Shown here: in pieces, positions 1-7,907 of the stretch | Numbering within the stretch: the stretch's first letter is position 1 | Layout: the number at the start of each line of letters is the position of its first letter | Assembly (NCBI GenBank): GCA_001603055.1 | Contig: LVAZ01000133.1 | Location: 1-19,524, forward strand | DNA from: Victivallales bacterium Lenti_02 | GTDB taxonomy: Bacteria; Verrucomicrobiota; Lentisphaeria; Oligosphaerales; Lenti-02 | Direction of reading: 5' to 3' | Length of the DNA stretch: 19,524 bases | Translations under genes and position numbers: made by a program | The notes under the pieces: generated by a model | Seen by the model: the letters and a program-made list of their open reading frames with translations, nothing else | What the model was told of the DNA's origin: nothing | The model's database searches: none

Positions 1-1443
1 GCGGCGGGCTACCGCACCGCCTTCATGGGCAAATGGCATCTCGGCCGCGACCCCTACCTACCCGAGAACCAGGGCTTCGAGGTCGTCGTGGGCGGGCGCG
101 AGCACCCCGGCCCGCCCCCGCGCGGCTATTTCAGCCCCTGGGCCTGCCCCACCCTGCCCGACGGCCCCGAGGGACGCCATATCTGCGACGTCTTGACCGA
201 CGAGGCCTGCACCTTCCTCCGCGACCACCGGGACCGCCCCTTCCTGCTCAATCTGTGGTACTACGATGTCCACGCCCCCTTCCAGGGCAAGGAGGAACTC
301 ATCGCGAAGTACCGCCGCAAGGCCGACCCCGCCAACCCCCAGCACTGCCCCACCATGGGGGCCATGATCGAAGCCCTCGACCAGAACATCGGCCGCGTCC
401 TCGCCACCCTCGACGACCAGGGGCTGGCCGAAAACACCATCCTGATCTTCTTCTCCGACAACGGCGGCAACATGTACAACGAGGTGGACGGCACCACCCC
501 CACCAGCAACCATCCCCTGCGCGGCGGCAAGGCCACCATCTACGAGGGCGGAACCCGCGAACCCTGCGCGGTCGTCTGGCCCGGCGTCACCCGTCCCGGC
601 AGTGTCACCGACCAGCTTCTCTCGAGCGTGGACTGGTATCCCACCATCCTCGCCATGCTCGGGCTCGAAGCTCCGCCCGGCACCGTCCTCGACGGCGTCA
701 GCCAGGTTCCCGCCCTGCGCGGCACCCCCTTCGACCGCGGCCCCTTCTTCTGCCATTTTCCCCATTCCCCGAATGTGCCGGAATGTGTCGGCCCCGCCAC
801 CTACGTCCGGCGCGGCGACTGGAAGCTCATCCGGGTCTGGCACGACAACCCCGACGGTTCCCACCGCTTCGAACTCTACAATCTGGCCGAGGACATCGGC
901 GAGCGCGACAACCGCGCCGCCCGCCATCCCGATCTGGTCCGCGAACTCGATGCTCTCATCGACGGTCATCTGCTCGACACCGCCGCCCTCTGCCCCAAGC
1001 TCAACCCCGCCTACCAGGCCCCCGTCGCCGGCTGGAACAGCAGCAAGGATGCCCAACTGGGGCTGGCGGCAGGCGTCATGACCATGACAAGCACCGGCGG
1101 CGACCCCTTTCTCCACACCGGCGAAGTCCCCGCCGCCACCGGCAAACTGGTCTGCCGCCTGCGCCTGCGTTCCGACAGCAAAGGGCTCGCCGCGCTCTAC
1201 TGGGGCAGCGATGCCCCCGGCGAGCGCCAGTTCCACCGCAGCCGCATGGTGAACTGGCAACCCGTCCACGACGGCGACTGGCACGACTACGAAATCCCCT
1301 TCGCCGTCAACGGTACCCTCATGAGCTTCCGTCTCGACCCCTCCACCGCTCCCGGCGACCTTGCCTTCGCCTGGATTCGGCTTTTCGATGAAAAGGGCAG
1401 CCTCCTGAAGGACTGGGATTTCTCCACCCTCGCCGGCGACTGA
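1..1443 (+). CDS. Sulfatase (arylsulfatase-type, S1 family), 5'-truncated by window edge
   Basis: The reading frame is open from base 1 and reads AAGYRTAF before the Met at 25, so the gene begins upstream; the catalytic C/S-x-P-x-R formylglycine motif must lie there. Counting from the Met at 25, the remaining active-site signatures are visible: GKWHLG (Lys3, His5), the DVHAPF histidine (His83), SDNGG (metal ligands Asp145/Asn146) and GGKATIYEGGTREP (Lys169). The family hydrolyses sulfate esters using a formylglycine made by a maturase; no maturase is in view. The sulfatase fold ends near residue 325. About 145 further residues look like a beta-sandwich (LYWGSD, a late segment with RLDP and WIRL), probably carbohydrate-binding or structural. 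Substrate is unknown; a sulfated polysaccharide is a guess from context. Family call is firm. Confidence 0.95.
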   Translation, partial: AAGYRTAFMGKWHLGRDPYLPENQGFEVVVGGREHPGPPPRGYFSPWACPTLPDGPEGRHICDVLTDEACTFLRDHRDRPFLLNLWYYDVHAPFQGKEELIAKYRRKADPANPQHCPTMGAMIEALDQNIGRVLATLDDQGLAENTILIFFSDNGGNMYNEVDGTTPTSNHPLRGGKATIYEGGTREPCAVVWPGVTRPGSVTDQLLSSVDWYPTILAMLGLEAPPGTVLDGVSQVPALRGTPFDRGPFFCHFPHSPNVPECVGPATYVRRGDWKLIRVWHDNPDGSHRFELYNLAEDIGERDNRAARHPDLVRELDALIDGHLLDTAALCPKLNPAYQAPVAGWNSSKDAQLGLAAGVMTMTSTGGDPFLHTGEVPAATGKLVCRLRLRSDSKGLAALYWGSDAPGERQFHRSRMVNWQPVHDGDWHDYEIPFAVNGTLMSFRLDPSTAPGDLAFAWIRLFDEKGSLLKDWDFSTLAGD

Positions 1444-1447
1444 TTCC

Positions 1448-1476
1448 TTGTCCCGGTTGTGCCCCGCCAGTAAAGT
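1448..1476 (+). promoter_or_regulatory. Possible sigma70-like promoter for the MATE/peptidase pair
   Basis: TTGTCC (1448-1453) and TAAAGT (1471-1476) are separated by 17 nt; each matches four of six consensus positions. Transcription would begin near 1483 and give a leader of under 20 nt before the GTG start at 1501, with AGGAG at 1491-1495. A weak hairpin (1462-1467 with 1475-1480, one G-T pair) overlaps the -10. The housekeeping consensus of this organism is unknown, so this is a weak prediction; read-through from the sulfatase gene is equally possible. Confidence 0.25.
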
Positions 1477-1500
1477 GGGGACCAAACAACAGGAGCTGCC

Positions 1501-2856
1501 GTGCAAATCCGCGACGAAGTCCGCAGGGAAACGGTTCTGGTCTGGGCCTTGGTCTGGCCCATCATCCTCACCAACCTGCTGAACGTGGCGGTCGGCATCG
1601 CCGACTTCAAAATGGTCGGTGGCCTGGGGATTGGCGCCATCGGGGCGGTGGGCATGGCCCGGCAGGTGATGATGTTCCTGATGGTTCTGATGATCGCCAT
1701 CAGCGGCGGCAGCTCGGTCCTCATCGCCCATGCCCACGGGGCCAGGGACTTGCGCAAGGTCGGCGACATCACCGCCAAATCCATGGGCCTGATGCTCTTC
1801 GCCGCCCTGTTTCTGGTCACCCCGGGAGGTCTGCTCTGCTCCCGGCCCATCCTGCAGATGCTCGGCACCCCGCCCGAGATCATGGATGCGAGCGTGGAGT
1901 ATCTGAACATCCTGTTCCTGGGCTCCGTGTTCACCATGTTCAACATCGGGGTGAGCGGCGTTCTCCTCGGCGTGGGCAAGACCCGGGTCTCCCTCTATAT
2001 GCTGATTGTGGTGAACCTGCTCAACATCCTCTTCAACTACCTCCTCATCCACGGGGTCGGCCCCTTCCCGCGGATGGGCGTGGCGGGGGCGGCGCTGGGC
2101 ACCGTGGTCGCGCGGGTCCTCGGCTCGGCGGCCGGGTTCTGGATTCTCACCACCCCCCGCCTGCCCATCCAGAGCAGGCTCCGCGCCGCCCTCCGCTTCG
2201 ACCTCGACCTGACCCGCCGGATTCTTTATCTGGGCGGCCCCCGGTCCCTGCAGGGCGTGGTGCGCAACTTCTCCCGGCTCATGACTCTCGGCATCATCAA
2301 TCTTCTGCCCGACGCCACCCGCGCCGTCTCCACCTACTCGGTGGCCATGCACATCCAGCAAGTCTCCAGCTTCATCGGCCTGGCCTTCATGTCCGCCGCC
2401 ATGTCGCGGGTGGGGCAGAATCTGGGCCGGGGCGACCGGCAGGCCGCAGTCCACAGCGGCTGGATTTGCGCCACCCTCGCGGCGGCCATGATGACCGTCG
2501 CCGCCCTGGTCTTCTTCTTCCTGCCCGAGCAGATCATGGGCTTCTTCACCGACGACCGGGAAGTCATCCGGCTGGGACGGGTGTTCTTCATGACCATCGC
2601 CCTGACCGAACCGGTCATGGCCTTCGCCTTCGCCCTCGGCGGCGCCCTGCGCGGCGGCGGCGACCCCATGCCGCCGTTCTTCTATGCCAGCGTGTCGGAT
2701 TTGGTCGTCGTCATCCTGTCCGGCTATCTGCTCGCCATCCGCTGCGGCATGGGTTTCAACGGCATCGCCGTCGCCATCGCCATCGCCGCCCTCACCCGCG
2801 CCCTCCCCACGGTCTGGACCTACCAGCGGGGAAGGTGGCAGACCAAAGGTATTTGA
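1501..2856 (+). CDS. MATE family multidrug/sodium efflux transporter
   Basis: The 451-aa protein has the length and hydrophobic pattern of a MATE exporter, with about 12 membrane helices in two homologous halves and a short cationic stretch near the middle. MATE proteins exchange Na+ or H+ for cationic drugs, metabolites or other small molecules across the inner membrane. Recognisable family segments are the N-terminal WALVWPIILTNLL, the GAIGAVGMARQ stretch after helix 1, and GGALRGGGDPMPPFF in the second half. The start is GTG at 1501, supported by AGGAG at 1491-1495. The stop lies 18 nt before the peptidase gene, so the two are probably co-transcribed. Substrate cannot be deduced. Related flippase-like exporters share the fold, but sequence texture favours MATE. 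Confidence 0.92.
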   Translation: MQIRDEVRRETVLVWALVWPIILTNLLNVAVGIADFKMVGGLGIGAIGAVGMARQVMMFLMVLMIAISGGSSVLIAHAHGARDLRKVGDITAKSMGLMLFAALFLVTPGGLLCSRPILQMLGTPPEIMDASVEYLNILFLGSVFTMFNIGVSGVLLGVGKTRVSLYMLIVVNLLNILFNYLLIHGVGPFPRMGVAGAALGTVVARVLGSAAGFWILTTPRLPIQSRLRAALRFDLDLTRRILYLGGPRSLQGVVRNFSRLMTLGIINLLPDATRAVSTYSVAMHIQQVSSFIGLAFMSAAMSRVGQNLGRGDRQAAVHSGWICATLAAAMMTVAALVFFFLPEQIMGFFTDDREVIRLGRVFFMTIALTEPVMAFAFALGGALRGGGDPMPPFFYASVSDLVVVILSGYLLAIRCGMGFNGIAVAIAIAALTRALPTVWTYQRGRWQTKGI

Positions 2857-2874
2857 ACCAGGCTGGAGCGCCAC

Positions 2875-4092
2875 ATGCCAAGCAACCGCTTCCTTTTCAT
2901 TCTCTCCTGGGTCACTCTTCTCTGCCTTGGCTGCCCCCTCCGGGCGCAAGTAGGCCAGCGACAGCGCAAGCCCGCCGTGGACGATGAAATCGGCGGCCGC
3001 CTCATCGCCGAGTCCCTCTGGGCCGGGCAGCCTCTTCCCGGTCCTTGGCGCGACGTGAGCAACCAGCCCGGACGCCAAATCCGCGAACTCCAGGTGCGCC
3101 CCCTCGTCTTCGGCGAACGCGCCGAATCCATCCAGGCTTCCCTCCGCGACGGCAGACTCGAACGCCTCGTCGTCGTCTACCTCGAAGCGGGACTCTTCTT
3201 CGCCGACGAGAACGTCAAGCGCCGGGATTTCGCCACCGCCTTCCGCCAGCTCGAAAAAAGCCTGCCCGACGCCTTGGCCGAAGCCACCGGCGACCGGGGC
3301 CGCAGGTTCCGGCAGGGACAGGGCGCTCTCGCCACCCGAGGCACCGAGTTCCGCCGTGGCGACCTCTCCCTCCGGCTTCTCTGCGAGGACGACCAACTGA
3401 TCAGCCTGACCATCCAGCCCGCCACCGCCGCCGACCGGGCCTACGGGGCGGACGACCTGGGCCCGCGCCAGCAGCGACGGCGGGACTCCGGCGCCAGGGT
3501 CGAGAAACTGGCGAACGGCGACGTGCTCATCCAGGGCATCCCCATGAGCGACCAGCAAAACCGCAGCTATTGCGCGATGGCCACCCTGGCCATGCTCCTC
3601 CAGTACCACGGCCTGGACCTGGACGTGGACACCCTCGCCGCCAAGGCCGGCTACCGCGAAGGCAACCCGCCCAACGCCAGCGCCCTCGATTTCTACCGCT
3701 CGGCGGCCAGGCTCGCCAATCTCCGAGTCCGCGACAGCCGCGCCTTCAGCCTGCGCGACGTGCAGAAATCCATCGACCGGGGCGAACCGGTCATCTTCTG
3801 GCGGCAGTTCAGCCGGGACCGCGACGAATTCCATTCCCAGTTCGCCGCCCGGCTCACCCGGGAACCGCAGGCGGAACTCCCCAGCCCGAAAGGCAAGGAG
3901 GGACGCGCCGACCGCCGGCTCTGGCCGGACGGCAAGGAAGGCCCCGGCCACGCCTCCATCATCACCGGCTACAACGAGGAACGGGGCGAAATCATCTTCA
4001 CCGAAAGCTGGGGCGAACCCTTCCGCAACCGGCGGATGCGCGCCGGAGAGGCGGAGGCCACCTGCCTGCTTCTCTTCTTCTTCAGTCTCTGA
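2875..4092 (+). CDS. Exported papain-like cysteine peptidase, C39_2-type
   Basis: The 405-aa product begins with an export signal (hydrophobic residues 6-21, possible signal peptidase I site at LRA-Q; the lipobox-like CLGC is poor). Residues 30-205 form an unrecognised N-terminal region. Residues 220-405 carry a papain-like core: NRSYCAMAT with nucleophile Cys233, and GPGHASIITGY with His359. The following ESWG (Glu377) sits where papain-type enzymes have Asn/Asp in NSWG. Such Peptidase_C39_2-like domains cleave peptides or modify peptide bonds outside the cytoplasm; substrate is unknown. The ATG at 2875 has GGAG at 2865-2868. The gene follows the MATE exporter by 18 nt, suggesting an operon; a link to an exported peptide is speculative. 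An inverted repeat lies 24 nt past the stop. Confidence 0.8.
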   Translation: MPSNRFLFILSWVTLLCLGCPLRAQVGQRQRKPAVDDEIGGRLIAESLWAGQPLPGPWRDVSNQPGRQIRELQVRPLVFGERAESIQASLRDGRLERLVVVYLEAGLFFADENVKRRDFATAFRQLEKSLPDALAEATGDRGRRFRQGQGALATRGTEFRRGDLSLRLLCEDDQLISLTIQPATAADRAYGADDLGPRQQRRRDSGARVEKLANGDVLIQGIPMSDQQNRSYCAMATLAMLLQYHGLDLDVDTLAAKAGYREGNPPNASALDFYRSAARLANLRVRDSRAFSLRDVQKSIDRGEPVIFWRQFSRDRDEFHSQFAARLTREPQAELPSPKGKEGRADRRLWPDGKEGPGHASIITGYNEERGEIIFTESWGEPFRNRRMRAGEAEATCLLLFFFSL

Positions 4093-4115
4093 CCAGCGTT
4101 TCAGGGCAAAGAATA

Positions 4116-4191
4116 GCCCCGGCAAGGGTTTTGGAGGAGAGAGAGAAGAGAGGAAGAGAGGAGAGGAAGGAGGAGAAGCCCTTGCCGGGGC
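4116..4191. repeat. 13-bp perfect inverted repeat around a 46-nt homopurine loop; possible terminator
   Basis: The arms are 4116-4128 (GCCCCGGCAAGGG) and 4179-4191, perfectly complementary over 13 bp. The 50-nt loop is four T followed by 46 consecutive purines on the + strand (4133-4178). It lies 24 nt past the peptidase stop. On the - strand the stem is followed by TATTCTTT; on the + strand by GAAAATTTT. It could terminate transcription from either side between the convergent genes, but the loop is far longer than usual for an intrinsic terminator. The repeat itself is certain; its function is inferred. Confidence 0.6.
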
Positions 4192-4676
4192 GAAAATTTT
4201 GGATAGCTCAGTTGCTTGGTTGCTGGTCTTGCACCTTTCGTTGAACCGTCACGCACATCTAGACGCATGCGCCGACGGCAGGTTCCCGAGTCCCGACACT
4301 TTTTCCCGACCTGTGCAACAAGGCGGTCCCGCCGTCGGCATCCCGCCACGGCGGGCGTTCCCCCCAGATTCCCCCAACGGGGAGCAGCATGCCAGCCCAG
4401 CCAGCATGGCGGGGATTATCGCCCCCATTCTCCCCATATTCTGGTCGCGGGAGGCGCGTTGGATTTGCCAGCCAGAAACATGGATTCAGCGCCTTCTCCG
4501 CGATCGCGCTGGAGCCCACGCGAGCCGTCGGCCAGGGCGCTCCCGGCGCGCAGCGCCGGAAACGCCCCGGCCAACCCGCCAAGACAGGCATGGCATTCCG
4601 CCTCGACGGCACACCCTGCGCCCGAGGACGGGCGCAGCTCCATAACCGCCCGGCAAACCAAGCGCCGTGACGGGGG
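4192..4676. other. Non-coding, hairpin-rich intergenic stretch
   Basis: I see no convincing gene here. Open frames exist in several registers, but their translations are Arg/Pro/Ala-rich, overlap one another and lack ribosome sites or domain signatures. The stretch holds a 9-bp inverted repeat (4271-4279 with 4331-4339), a 6-bp hairpin with a 2-nt loop (4342-4355), a 7-bp hairpin with a 3-nt loop (4543-4559) and a 9-bp hairpin (4616-4637). It includes pyrimidine-rich and A+T-richer patches unlike the flanking genes. It may be a decayed sequence, a dispersed repeat or a structured RNA; nothing here decides between them. Confidence 0.5.
4616..4637 (-). terminator. Strong GC hairpin downstream of the 200-aa protein gene
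   Basis: CTGCGCCCG (4616-4624) pairs perfectly with CGGGCGCAG (4629-4637) around the tetraloop AGGA (TCCT on the - strand). It sits about 40 nt past the - strand stop at 4677-4679, where an operon terminator would be expected. Neither strand has a T-run after the stem, so it is not a textbook intrinsic terminator; it may act as a 3'-end stabiliser or do nothing. Confidence 0.4.
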
Positions 4677-5279
4677 TCATTCATACCCGCCGAGCAGGCG
4701 GTAGGAATCGACCAGCATGGCCCGGATTTGCTCCCAGTCGGCCTGGTCCTCCTGCTGGTCGCGCAGATAGGCCGCCCGGGCGCGGAGCAACCCCGCCTGC
4801 GCGAAGTCGGGGCTCTGCCGCTCGTAGAAGGCGGCGTAGAGTTCGCCGATGCGCCGGCCGACCACTTCCGGGGCCTTTTCGCCGGGTGTGCGGCGGGCCA
4901 CCCACCAGGCGAGTTCGGCGCGCGCCACGACGGCGGGATCGAAGCCCCGGCCCGTGGCGCGGCGGATGCGCTCGTAGGCGGCGGTCAAATCCGGCAACGC
5001 CACCGCCTCGTAGTCATCCCAGACATCCTTGAAACGCATGGCCGAGCGGGCCAGCAGATGGCCGATCCGAAACGCCTCGTACCAACTCAGGCCGAATTGC
5101 CTGCGCAGCATGGCGAGCAATTGCCCGAAAAGTCGCAGGCGCCGACCGCCATAGTACGCCTGCCACATGCCCACCTCCCCGGCGGCGATCCGCTCGGGCT
5201 CGAAAACATGGCGGCGCTTGCCAAACAGCACCACGGAACCGAGAGCGGCCAGGAGCAGAAACGCCATCCCGAATGTCAT
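4677..5279 (-). CDS. Unrecognised 200-aa protein with one N-terminal membrane segment
   Basis: I do not recognise a named family. Residues 3-19 (GMAFLLLAALGSVVLFG) form a single membrane segment or uncleaved signal anchor, followed by KRR. The remainder is predicted soluble and mainly helical, rich in Arg, Ala, Trp and Tyr, with distinctive stretches MWQAYYGGRRLRLF, FKDVWDDYEAV and ELAWWVARR. Positive residues right after the helix suggest the soluble part is cytoplasmic. ATG at 5277-5279 is preceded by GGAGG (complement of 5286-5290) at 6-nt spacing. Only 12 nt separate it from the DUF3014 gene upstream, so the two are almost surely translated from one mRNA and may share a function. The repeated aromatic/Arg pattern suggests a conserved family rather than a random frame. 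Confidence 0.75.
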   Translation of the reverse strand: MTFGMAFLLLAALGSVVLFGKRRHVFEPERIAAGEVGMWQAYYGGRRLRLFGQLLAMLRRQFGLSWYEAFRIGHLLARSAMRFKDVWDDYEAVALPDLTAAYERIRRATGRGFDPAVVARAELAWWVARRTPGEKAPEVVGRRIGELYAAFYERQSPDFAQAGLLRARAAYLRDQQEDQADWEQIRAMLVDSYRLLGGYE

Positions 5280-5291
5280 GGACCGCCTCCG

Positions 5292-6128
5292 TCAGAACCC
5301 TTCCAGCCGGAGGGTCTGGGCCAGCTCGCGGACCTTCTTCTGGACGCGGTCGGCATCGCGCACCCCGAGCCGGAGAACATGCTTCTGGGCCGCCGGCAGG
5401 GCTTCCCATTTGGGATCGGCATGGAAGAACATCCGCCCCGACTGGACCAGCGGCGCTTCTTCCGCAGGGACCGGGGTGGCCAGAACCACCTGGCAGGCCT
5501 TGGCCAGGGCCTCGCGGAAACGGCCGTCGGGGTAGCCCGCCTCCCGGTAGAGCTGGTCGAACACCGGTTCGAGCCGGGTGTAGGCCGCCGCCATCGCCTG
5601 GGGATTGGCGAGGCAGAAGGTCTCGACCATCGCCCGGGTCCGGAGGGACGTGGCGGCAGTGGCGCGCCAGTACCCGTCCGCGCCCCGCTCCGCCTGGAAG
5701 GGTTCCTTCGGCGCCAGAAACATCATCTGCCCCTTCGGGCTGGCCCCGTTGGCCAGACAATCCACCACGCCGACGATGCGCCGCAGCAAATCCGACTCCT
5801 GCAGCCAGGCGGCGATGCGCTCCGGCGGGAAAATCCGGTTGGCCAGCTCGGGGAAAAGCGCCGTCGCCTCGGCCAGGTTCCGCACCGGCGCGGGGGGTGC
5901 CTCGGCAGCGGCGGGGACGGTCGCCGGGACCGGCGGAACCGCCGGGGACGGCGAGGGAAGTTTCGGCAAATCATCCGGCCGGGCGGCGGACTGCGCGGCC
6001 GACGGCGGCGTTTCCGGTTCCGGCACCTCTTCGGCGGGACGGCGGCTCCAGTACTGCCAGGCACCGATCAGGAGACCGGCCACAACCGGCGGCGGAATGT
6101 AGAACCAAAGCGAGTTGATCTTGCGCAC
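5292..6128 (-). CDS. DUF3014-type membrane-anchored protein
   Basis: The 278-aa protein has an N-terminal membrane segment (about residues 8-26, FYIPPPVVAGLLIGAWQYW). A Pro/Ala-rich linker follows to about residue 80. The C-terminal domain matches my recollection of DUF3014: an early RRIVGVVDCLANG block, RLEPVFDQLYREAGYPDGRF, and the late FHADPKWEALPAAQKHVLR segment. DUF3014 has no established biochemical function. The linker suggests a periplasmic domain held away from the membrane. The start is GTG at 6126-6128, with GAGGAG (complement of 6135-6140) 6 nt upstream. The gene is coupled to the 200-aa gene downstream and starts 60 nt past the stop of the OppA-like gene, so all three may form one transcription unit. 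Confidence 0.8.
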   Translation of the reverse strand: MRKINSLWFYIPPPVVAGLLIGAWQYWSRRPAEEVPEPETPPSAAQSAARPDDLPKLPSPSPAVPPVPATVPAAAEAPPAPVRNLAEATALFPELANRIFPPERIAAWLQESDLLRRIVGVVDCLANGASPKGQMMFLAPKEPFQAERGADGYWRATAATSLRTRAMVETFCLANPQAMAAAYTRLEPVFDQLYREAGYPDGRFREALAKACQVVLATPVPAEEAPLVQSGRMFFHADPKWEALPAAQKHVLRLGVRDADRVQKKVRELAQTLRLEGF

Positions 6129-6188
6129 TGCGGACTCCTCGTGTCTGGATGGGGAAACGCATGATGCTCCAACAACGCGCGAAACCGG

Positions 6189-7802
6189 TCAGGGAATGGC
6201 CAGGGAGACATGTTTGTAGGGATGATGGTCGAGGATATTGGGATGCCAGCCCTGGACATGGGGCCGGATCAGCATGGAGCGGACGTAGAAATAGACGGGG
6301 GCGACAGGAACCTCGCGCAGCAGCAGCGCCTCGGCCTCCTGGAAATGCGCGAAGCGGGCGGCGGGATCGCGCTCGCGGGCGGCGGCGGCGATCCGGCGGT
6401 CGTACTCCTCGTGGCTCCAGCCGGTGCGGTTGTTGCCGCCGTCCTTCACCCACATGTCGAGGAAACTGTTCGGGTCGTTGTAGTCGCCGATCCAGGCGGC
6501 GCGGGCCAGGTCGTAGTCCATGCGCCGCACGGAATCGAGATAGACCTTCCACTCCTGGTTGTCGAGGACGATGGAGATGCCGAGGGCGGTCCGCCACATC
6601 TGCTGGACCGCCTCGGCGATGACCTTATGGGCCTCGCTGGTGTTGTAGAGCAGGCGCAGCTCGGGGAACCCCTCCCCGCCGGGATAGCCCGCCTCGGCCA
6701 GCAGCCGCCGGGCCTCGTCGAGGTCCTCGACCAGACTGGTTTCGCTCTGGTAGCCGCCGGTGTTGGGCGGGGTGAAATGGAAGGCGGGCTGCTGCCCCGC
6801 CTTGAGAATGGCCCGGCAGATTTGCTCCCGGTTGATGGTCAGCGCCAGGGCCCGGCGCACCCGCGCGTCGTCGAGCGGCTTGCGGGTGCAGTTGAAGCGG
6901 TAGAAATACGTGCCCAGATAGGGGTCGAGCCGGAGCAGGTCCGGCTGCTTTTCCTGGTATCTGGCAACCCGGTGGAGCGGCACCGAATAGGTGATGTGCA
7001 ACTGGCCGTTGCGGAAGGCGCGCTCCTCGGTCTCGGTATTGTCGATGGCCAGGAACTCGATGCCCGCGAGGGTGACGGTCCGCGCATCCCAGTAGTGCGG
7101 ATTGCGGGTCACGACGATCTTGCGGTTGGTCTGCCAGGCGGCGAGGACGAAGGGACCGTTGCCCACGAAGCTGCCGGGCCGGGTCCAGGCTGTCCGGGGA
7201 TCGTCGATCGCGCCATGGGCGAGAATGGTGGGGGGGTGGACCGGCCACCAGGAATAGTGGTTGAGCATCGGCAGGAAATAGGGCACGGGATGATGCAGCT
7301 CCAGCACCAGGGTGCGCTCGTCCGCCGCCGTGGCGCCGACCGGCGCGAAATCCGCCAGCTTGCCCTCGTTGTACTCCCGGGCGTTCTTCAGCGGATAGAG
7401 CATGTAGGCGTACTCGGCCCCCAGGCCGGGCGAAAGCATGCGCTGGTAGGAGAACACGAAATCGGCGGCGACCACCGGATCGCCGTTGGACCACCGGGCG
7501 TCCGCCCGCAGACGGAAGGTGTAGACCAGCCCGTCGGCGGAGACTTCCCAGGACTCGGCCGCGCCGGGCACGGGTTCGAGGGTCCGGGGGTCCTCCGCGA
7601 CCAATCCCTCCAGCAGGGCGGACAGGATGTTGTGCTCGCTCACCCCGGTCACCAGATGGGGATCGAGCCCCTTCGGTTCGGCCCCGTTCCCCAGCAGCAG
7701 AATCCCGTCCTTCGCCGCCTGGTCCACAGCCATCCGGCCGCGTTCCCGGCCGCAGCCGACGAGAAGAACCAGCGAGGCGAGAAGAGCGATAGGATATCTC
7801 AT
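6189..7802 (-). CDS. Peptide ABC transporter substrate-binding lipoprotein (OppA-like, SBP_bac_5)
   Basis: The 537-aa protein belongs to the cluster C (family 5) solute-binding proteins that deliver oligopeptides, and sometimes other ligands, to an ABC importer. The frame is open up to 7880, but I choose ATG 7800-7802 because it gives a proper lipoprotein signal: MRYPIALLASLVLLVGC, with lipobox LVGC and Cys17 as the lipidated residue. Family signatures follow in order: GAEPKGLDPH, the ARWSNGDPVVAADFVFS segment, GNGPFVLAAW with VVTRNPHYWDA, RRALALTINRE, and the late AAWIGDYNDPNSFLDMW. Length is typical of OppA. No permease or ATPase genes accompany it here, so it is an orphan within this window and its ligand is unproven. 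No strong ribosome site precedes the ATG. Confidence 0.93.
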   Translation of the reverse strand: MRYPIALLASLVLLVGCGRERGRMAVDQAAKDGILLLGNGAEPKGLDPHLVTGVSEHNILSALLEGLVAEDPRTLEPVPGAAESWEVSADGLVYTFRLRADARWSNGDPVVAADFVFSYQRMLSPGLGAEYAYMLYPLKNAREYNEGKLADFAPVGATAADERTLVLELHHPVPYFLPMLNHYSWWPVHPPTILAHGAIDDPRTAWTRPGSFVGNGPFVLAAWQTNRKIVVTRNPHYWDARTVTLAGIEFLAIDNTETEERAFRNGQLHITYSVPLHRVARYQEKQPDLLRLDPYLGTYFYRFNCTRKPLDDARVRRALALTINREQICRAILKAGQQPAFHFTPPNTGGYQSETSLVEDLDEARRLLAEAGYPGGEGFPELRLLYNTSEAHKVIAEAVQQMWRTALGISIVLDNQEWKVYLDSVRRMDYDLARAAWIGDYNDPNSFLDMWVKDGGNNRTGWSHEEYDRRIAAAARERDPAARFAHFQEAEALLLREVPVAPVYFYVRSMLIRPHVQGWHPNILDHHPYKHVSLAIP

Positions 7803-7907
7803 GGATGGGCGAATCTCTGGTGGAGAGGGAGTACGCGAGAGCAACGAGCAAAACGTAGCCGCTTTCCCGCGCCCTGCCACGCCGTGCCTCCATGCTTTTT
7901 CCTGCGT

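Noticed and set aside
58..4125. A 1355-codon open frame on the - strand opposite the sulfatase, MATE and peptidase genes
   Set aside because: It spans three well-supported genes on the other strand, is Gly/Ala/Asp/His-rich without domains, and follows from C-ending codon use in G+C-rich genes.
4196..4290. tRNA-like phrase GGATAGCTCAGTTGC
   Set aside because: It resembles a tRNA D-arm, but no matching acceptor strand, anticodon arm or T-loop occurs at the right distances.
4199..4704. Several overlapping open frames of 60 to 160 codons in the large gap
   Set aside because: They occur in many registers on both strands, lack ribosome sites and protein-like composition, and cross the perfect hairpins.
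7803..7880. N-terminal extension of the OppA-like protein to an upstream start
   Set aside because: It would bury the lipoprotein signal; starting at 7802 places the lipobox Cys at residue 17.
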